A stretch of 10,014 nt of DNA from Chloroflexota bacterium (GTDB taxonomy: Bacteria; Chloroflexota; Limnocylindria; Limnocylindrales; CSP1-4). Numbering within the stretch: position 1 is the first letter of the stretch; the number at the start of each line of letters is the position of its first letter. The stretch spans positions 1 through 10,014 of the forward strand of contig JADGQH010000105.1 of NCBI GenBank assembly GCA_017881985.1, in the 5' to 3' direction. A model generated the notes under the pieces. It searched no databases. It was not told the DNA's origin and worked only from the letters and a program-made list of their open reading frames with translations. Below, one piece after another: positions 6,157 to 10,014 of this stretch. The position numbers and the translations under genes were made by a program.

Positions 6157-6710
6157 TGGACGGGCGCCAGATCATGACGGCGGACGAGGTCCGCCGCGCG
6201 ATCATCCGCATCTCCCACGAGCTGGTCGAGAAGCAGGCCGGGACCGACGGCCTCGTGCTCGTCGGCATCCAGCGCCGCGGCGTCCCCCTGGCCCACCGGA
6301 TCGCCGCCGCCGTGGAGGAGAACGAGGGCGTCACCCTCCCCGTGGGCGCCCTCGACATCACGTTCTACCGCGACGACCTCTCGCTGATCGCCCAGCAGCC
6401 GGTGGTCAAGGGCACCCAGCTCCCCGTGGACCTCAACGGCCGGACGGTCGTGCTCGTCGACGACGTGCTCTACACCGGGCGCACGATCCGCGCCGCGATG
6501 GACGCCCTGGTGGACTTCGGGCGGCCGCGGGCGATCCGCCTGGCCGTCCTCGTGGACCGCGGCCACCGGGAGCTCCCGATCCGCGCCGACCACGTGGGAA
6601 AGAACGTCCCGACCTCCAGCGACGAGGTGGTCAAGGTCCTGGTCGTCGAGATCGACGGCGAGGATGCAGTGCGGATCGAGCGGGTCGCCACGCCCGCCCC
6701 GACGGCCTGA
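6156..6710 (+). CDS. pyrR: PyrR: pyrimidine operon RNA-binding regulator / uracil phosphoribosyltransferase
   Basis: PyrR senses UMP/UTP against PRPP and binds pyr leader RNA; many members also convert uracil and PRPP to UMP. The 184-residue protein matches the normal family length. It shows the PRPP loop VVLVDDVLYTGRT (98-110), VGIQRRGVPLAHRI (36-49), DITFYRDDLS (67-76) and the block VDRGHRELPIRADHVGKNVPTS (133-154), which carries the basic residues used for RNA contact in Bacillus PyrR. His21 in the N-terminal RNA-contact helix is kept, while the Bacillus Thr18 position appears to be Ile. ATG 6156 aligns the N-terminus with known PyrR; the in-frame TTG at 6081 lies upstream of the regulatory hairpin and would translate through it. 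The gene is first in a pyrR-pyrB-pyrC operon and follows a PyrR box, so it should regulate itself. Confidence 0.96.
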   Translation: MDGRQIMTADEVRRAIIRISHELVEKQAGTDGLVLVGIQRRGVPLAHRIAAAVEENEGVTLPVGALDITFYRDDLSLIAQQPVVKGTQLPVDLNGRTVVLVDDVLYTGRTIRAAMDALVDFGRPRAIRLAVLVDRGHRELPIRADHVGKNVPTSSDEVVKVLVVEIDGEDAVRIERVATPAPTA

Positions 6711-6718
6711 CCGTGGCC

Positions 6719-7729
6719 ATGAGCACCACCCACCCCGCGACGACGCCGGATGTCGGCTGGCGCCAGAAGCACCTCCTCGACGTCGACGTCCTCTCCCTGG
6801 CCGAGATCGAGCTGGTCATGCGCACGACCGACGCGATGAAGGAGGTCCTGGCCCGGCCCATCTCGAAGGTCCCCGCCCTGCGCGGCACGAACGTGACGAT
6901 CCTCTTCTACGAGGCCTCGACGCGAACCCGGGTGAGCTTCGAGGTCGCCGCCAAGAACCTCTCGGCGGACGTGGTGAACATCGCCGCGTCCTCGTCGTCG
7001 GTGACGAAGGGCGAATCGCTGGTGGACACGATCCGGACGGTCGAGGCGCTCGGCGCCGACATGATCGTGATGCGCCACGGCACGTCCGGCGCCCCGTACC
7101 TCGCGGCCGAGGTCTTCGCCGGCTCGATCCTCAACGGCGGCGACGGCTGGCATGCCCACCCGAGCCAGGCGCTCCTCGACCTCTACACGATGCGGGCGCA
7201 CCTCGGCGACGTCCGCGGGAAGAAGGTCGTCATCCTGGGCGACGTGCTCCACTCGCGGGTGGCGCGCTCCAACGTCTGGTCGCTCACGGCGGCCGGCGCC
7301 GACCTCTGGATCTGCGGCCCGACGACGATCCTTCGCGGCTTCGACGCGTGGGCCGGCCGCTGGACGGGCGGCGGTGCTCCCGGGCACGCAGGATTCAGGG
7401 TGACATCGGACGTGGACGCCGCCCTCCGGGATGCCGACGTGGTGATGGCGCTGCGTCTCCAGCGCGAGCGGATGGATGCCGGGCTCCTCCCCTCGCTTCG
7501 CGAGTACGCGGCGCGGTTCGGCCTCACGCGAGAGCGCCTCGCGTTCGCGAAGCCGACCGCGCTCGTCATGCACCCGGGGCCGATGAACGAGGGCGTGGAG
7601 ATCGCGCCGGACGTGGCGATCCTCGACCGGAGCGTGATCACCGAGCAGGTCACGAACGGCGTGGCGGTCCGGATGGCGCTTCTCTATCTCCTTGCCGGCG
7701 GGCACCCGGAGGCGGTGACGAATGCCTGA
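6719..7729 (+). CDS. pyrB: Aspartate carbamoyltransferase catalytic chain
   Basis: PyrB condenses carbamoyl phosphate with L-aspartate to N-carbamoyl-L-aspartate, the committed step of UMP synthesis. The 336-residue protein carries the carbamoyl phosphate loop FYEASTRTRVSFE (63-75), the SSSSVTKGES loop (91-100, Lys97), MRHGTSGAP (118-126), GDGWHAHPSQALLDL (141-155, His147), RLQRER (246-251) and HPGPMNEGVEI (285-295). The last is HPGPxNRGVEI in many relatives, so Glu291 in place of Arg is a small difference. ATG 6719 is chosen; GTG 6713, two bases after the pyrR stop, is an alternative. Neither has a Shine-Dalgarno sequence, so coupling to pyrR is likely. No pyrI regulatory chain is seen, and its end overlaps pyrC by eight bases. 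Confidence 0.96.
   Translation: MSTTHPATTPDVGWRQKHLLDVDVLSLAEIELVMRTTDAMKEVLARPISKVPALRGTNVTILFYEASTRTRVSFEVAAKNLSADVVNIAASSSSVTKGESLVDTIRTVEALGADMIVMRHGTSGAPYLAAEVFAGSILNGGDGWHAHPSQALLDLYTMRAHLGDVRGKKVVILGDVLHSRVARSNVWSLTAAGADLWICGPTTILRGFDAWAGRWTGGGAPGHAGFRVTSDVDAALRDADVVMALRLQRERMDAGLLPSLREYAARFGLTRERLAFAKPTALVMHPGPMNEGVEIAPDVAILDRSVITEQVTNGVAVRMALLYLLAGGHPEAVTNA
7708..7712 (+). promoter_or_regulatory. Ribosome binding site for pyrC inside the pyrB end
   Basis: GGAGG lies nine bases before ATG 7722, within the last codons of pyrB. It supports this start and independent loading of ribosomes on pyrC. Confidence 0.6.
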
Positions 7730-9149
7730 CCTGCGCGTGGGCGAGGCGGTCGGCCTGCTCGAGATCAGCGGGGCGTGGCTCGTGGACCCCGTCGCGGGTC
7801 GCGAGGGGCCCGGCGAGGTCGTCGTCCGCGACGGCATTTTGGAGGCGGTGACCTGGCTTCGTGGCGCCGCGGCGGACGGGATCGGGCCGAACGGGATCCT
7901 CGTCGTGCCGGGGTTCCTCGACCTCCACGTCCACCTTCGCGAGCCCGGCAACGAGGACGCGGAGACGGTCGCGAGCGGCCTCGCCGCAGCCGCGCACGGC
8001 GGCTTCACGACCGTGTGCGCGATGCCGAACACGACGCCTGCCGCGGACGAGCCGGGGGTCCTGGCGCGGGTTGCCTCGGCGGCCGCGGCCTCGGGCTCCC
8101 CGGTGGAGCTGCTCGCCCACGGCGCTGTGACGGTTGCCCGGGCGGGGGAACGGCTCGCGGCGCTCGGCGAGCTCGCGGACGCGGGCGCCGTCGGCTTCTC
8201 CGACGACGGATCGCCCGTCAAAAGCGCCGTCCTGATGCGCAACGCGCTCCTCTACGCGGGCATGCTGGGGCTCCCGATCGTGGAGCACGCCGAGGACCCG
8301 ACGCTCACCGTCGGCGCCGAGGCAAGCGAGGGCCTGGTGGCCACGATCCTCGGCCTGAAGGGATGGCCCGCGGCCGCCGAGGTCTCGGCCGTGGAGCGCG
8401 CGATCGCGATCCTCGATTCGGTGCGAGCCGACGCGCCGGGTGCGCGGCTTCACCTCACCCATCTGTCGACAGCGGGCGCGCTCGATGCTGTCCGCCGCGC
8501 GAAGGCAGCCGGACTCCCGGTGACCTGCGACGTGACGCCGCACCATCTCGGGTTCACCGACGAATGGGTGGCCGGCTCACGGCGCTGGGCATGGGAGGCC
8601 CTGGACGACGCGGGTGCCGCGCGCGACCCGTGGGCCGACGGCGCCCTCGTCGCCCATCCCTACGCGACGTCGTGTCGCGTCAACCCGCCGCTGCGCGGCG
8701 CCACCGACGCAGCCGCGTGCCTGGCAGCGCTCATCGACGGAACGGCGGATGCGGTCGCCACCGATCACGCTCCCCACACGGCCGTGGACAAGGAGACGGA
8801 GTTCGGGCTCGCCGCCAACGGGATCAGCGGGGTCGAGACGGCGTTCGGCGTGCTCCTTGCGGCGGTGATGGCCGGGAAGCTTCCGCTGGCGCGTGCTGTG
8901 GCCGCCCTGACGGTCGGGCCCGCGACGGTGCTGGGCGCACGGCAGGGCCGGCGCGGCGCGACGCGTGGTCTCCTGGAAGGCGCCCCCGCGGATCTCGTCG
9001 TCGTCGACGCCGGGGCCGGCTGGCAGGTGACCCGGGACGCGCTGGCCTCGCGCGGCAAGAACACGCCGCTCCTCGGACGCGACCTCCCCGGCCGGATCCT
9101 GTTCACGGTGGCGCAGGGCCGGCTGGCGTACAGCGACGCGGACGCCTGA
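7722..9149 (+). CDS. pyrC: Dihydroorotase (class I)
   Basis: PyrC closes N-carbamoyl-L-aspartate to L-dihydroorotate, step three of the pathway, using a metal site in a TIM-barrel amidohydrolase. The 475-residue protein shows the metal motif DLHVHLREPG (67-76; His69, His71), CAMPNTTPA (99-107), GFSDDGSPV (158-166, Asp161/Asp162), VEHAED (187-192, His189), HLTHLSTAG (244-252, His247), DVTPHHL (270-276), RVNPPLR (319-325) and ATDHAPH (346-352, catalytic Asp348). The stretch between DVTPHHL and RVNPPLR (about 277-318, rich in Trp, Ala and Asp) is longer than in typical bacterial class I enzymes. At about 475 residues it is also longer than the usual 420-430. The active site is complete, so it should be functional. 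It ends the + strand operon; carA, carB, pyrD, pyrE and pyrF are not in the window. Confidence 0.96.
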   Translation: MPDLRVGEAVGLLEISGAWLVDPVAGREGPGEVVVRDGILEAVTWLRGAAADGIGPNGILVVPGFLDLHVHLREPGNEDAETVASGLAAAAHGGFTTVCAMPNTTPAADEPGVLARVASAAAASGSPVELLAHGAVTVARAGERLAALGELADAGAVGFSDDGSPVKSAVLMRNALLYAGMLGLPIVEHAEDPTLTVGAEASEGLVATILGLKGWPAAAEVSAVERAIAILDSVRADAPGARLHLTHLSTAGALDAVRRAKAAGLPVTCDVTPHHLGFTDEWVAGSRRWAWEALDDAGAARDPWADGALVAHPYATSCRVNPPLRGATDAAACLAALIDGTADAVATDHAPHTAVDKETEFGLAANGISGVETAFGVLLAAVMAGKLPLARAVAALTVGPATVLGARQGRRGATRGLLEGAPADLVVVDAGAGWQVTRDALASRGKNTPLLGRDLPGRILFTVAQGRLAYSDADA

Positions 9150-9215
9150 TCGTCCCGAGGCGACCGTCCGTCGGCCGGTTCGCGGAGCCCGCGCGGGTGG
9201 GCGGCTGTCGAAGCC

Positions 9216-10014
9216 TCAGGGCAGGTCGCCGGCCCTCGGTGCCGCTGCCCCGTAGGCCTTCGGGAGCGTGCCGGCGAAGTGCACGCCTCCCTCCTGGAAC
9301 GTGAACGCATCGATCCGGAGCCCGTCAATTCCCGCGAGCCGCGTCGCGAGGTACGCGTTCACCCCGTCCTGGGCTCTCGCAAGGATGTCGGCCGGCACGC
9401 CGAGACGACCGAACTGGAGCGAGTCGATCGAGACCTGCACCGAACGGGGACCGGTCACGGCGACGCGGAACGCGGTTCGGACCGGCCCGGCGAGCGGGTA
9501 CCCGTAGGGCGAGAGGTCGACGAACGCGGCCGCCTCCGCGGACCCATTGTGGAAGCGCACGGTCACGTCGTGGAGCGAGGGGGCGTTGCCGCGCAGGGTG
9601 CGCGTTGCCAGGATCACCGCCTCCGGGATCACCTCGTCGAGCGCGTAGCTGCCGGTGAACGTGTGCTTCGAGGCAAGGGTGTAGTTCGCGTCGGGCGACG
9701 TGTGTGTCAGCCCGTGCTTCGTCACGAAGGCGTCGTAGGCACCGACGTCGGGCTTCGCAGCGCCCAGGTCGGCCGGCCGGTCCATCCCGAACGCGGCCGA
9801 GACGACCGGCACCCTTAAACCTCGGCCGATTGCTTCCGCGATCGCGGGCGTACCGGCTTCGAAGCGCTCGGGACCGACGTACTCCAGGCCCCAGTTGGCC
9901 AGTACGCGGGCCACCAGTCGGAACGTTCCGCCGTAGGCGTCATCCGGGACGATCACGTGATCGCCCGGTGCGAGGGCCGCCCGTAGCAGGGCATCCTCCG
10001 CGGCCAGCCCGGAG
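9216..10014 (-). CDS. Chimeric frame: MetB-like piece, SufS-like piece, beta-rich hypothetical domain (5' partial)
   Basis: The frame is open from the right edge to TGA at 9216-9218. The first part (10013-9876) reads SGLAAEDALLRAALAPGDHV, then PDDAYGGTFRL: the PLP-cofactor region of cystathionine gamma-synthase. Next, 9875-9825 reads GPERFEAGTPAIAEAIG, the signature segment of SufS-type cysteine desulfurases, which does not occur in MetB enzymes. The rest (about 9818-9216, 200 residues) starts LRVPVVSAAFGMDRPADLG and ends with alternating beta strands (SVQVSIDSLQFGRLGVPADI, GIDGLRIDAFTFQEGG). It looks like the C-terminal domain of a membrane-anchored hypothetical, loosely like DUF2993/LmeA. 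Neither PLP piece contains a full active site, including the cofactor lysine. The second junction carries rare codons (CGA at 9822, TTA at 9816, AGG at 9813). GTG 9956 is an internal possible start. It could be a decayed fusion, a real hybrid or an assembly join. Confidence 0.6.
   Translation of the reverse strand, partial: SGLAAEDALLRAALAPGDHVIVPDDAYGGTFRLVARVLANWGLEYVGPERFEAGTPAIAEAIGRGLRVPVVSAAFGMDRPADLGAAKPDVGAYDAFVTKHGLTHTSPDANYTLASKHTFTGSYALDEVIPEAVILATRTLRGNAPSLHDVTVRFHNGSAEAAAFVDLSPYGYPLAGPVRTAFRVAVTGPRSVQVSIDSLQFGRLGVPADILARAQDGVNAYLATRLAGIDGLRIDAFTFQEGGVHFAGTLPKAYGAAAPRAGDLP

Noticed and set aside
6470..8242. 590-codon - strand frame opposite pyrR, pyrB and pyrC
   Set aside because: The three + strand genes are unambiguous enzymes; the reverse frame is a shadow.
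9188..9197. CCCGCGCGGG as a terminator for pyrC
   Set aside because: A perfect palindrome without a loop or T-run; common by chance in DNA this GC-rich.
9810..9822. CCCTTAAACC at the chimera junction as a second PyrR-like site
   Set aside because: It resembles only the CCTTTAAGG edge of the pyr leader; the required CGAGAGG loop and GAAGG are absent.

Overview
The window is very GC-rich (about 70% by eye) bacterial chromosomal DNA with strongly GC-biased third codon positions. All genes run on the + strand up to about position 9149; the last, partial gene is on the - strand. The content is an ECF sigma factor with a zinc-finger anti-sigma/propeller protein, lipB beside a GalT-like protein, and a PyrR-controlled pyr operon. 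Initiation sites often lack a Shine-Dalgarno and -10-like TATCnT boxes lie close to starts. This fits a high-GC Chloroflexota lineage (Limnocylindria-like) best, with Actinomycetota as the main alternative. The assignment is inference from gene style only. No phage, transposon, CRISPR or tRNA signal was seen.

Layout: (1) 1-792, the 3' part of a class I SAM-dependent methyltransferase. (2) 793-1137, a gene-free stretch with several stem-loops and a possible lipB promoter. (3) lipB (octanoyltransferase), overlapping by one base (TGATG) a GalT-like protein whose nucleophilic His is replaced by Cys. (4) An ECF sigma factor overlapping by four bases (ATGA) a 722-residue membrane protein with an N-terminal anti-sigma zinc motif, one membrane helix, two Pro/Ser/Thr-rich linkers and propeller-like repeats. 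(5) A pyrimidine operon: -10 box, PyrR-binding RNA hairpin, a seven-codon leader ORF, pyrR, pyrB, pyrC. (6) A convergent - strand frame entering from the right edge. It joins a cystathionine gamma-synthase-like piece, a short cysteine desulfurase-like piece and an unrelated beta-rich domain.

How the genes work together: PyrB and PyrC catalyse steps two and three of de novo UMP synthesis. PyrR, bound to UMP/UTP, should bind the leader hairpin and hide the ribosome site of the leader ORF. The stop of that ORF overlaps the pyrR start, so repression would pass to the operon by translational coupling. The sigma/anti-sigma pair is a self-contained signalling unit. LipB supplies octanoyl groups for lipoylation; why it is coupled to a GalT-like protein is not evident.

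The two observations most worth checking are the pyr leader (PyrR box plus coupled mini-ORF) and the three-part chimeric frame at the right edge, which could be a real fusion, a gene remnant or an assembly join.
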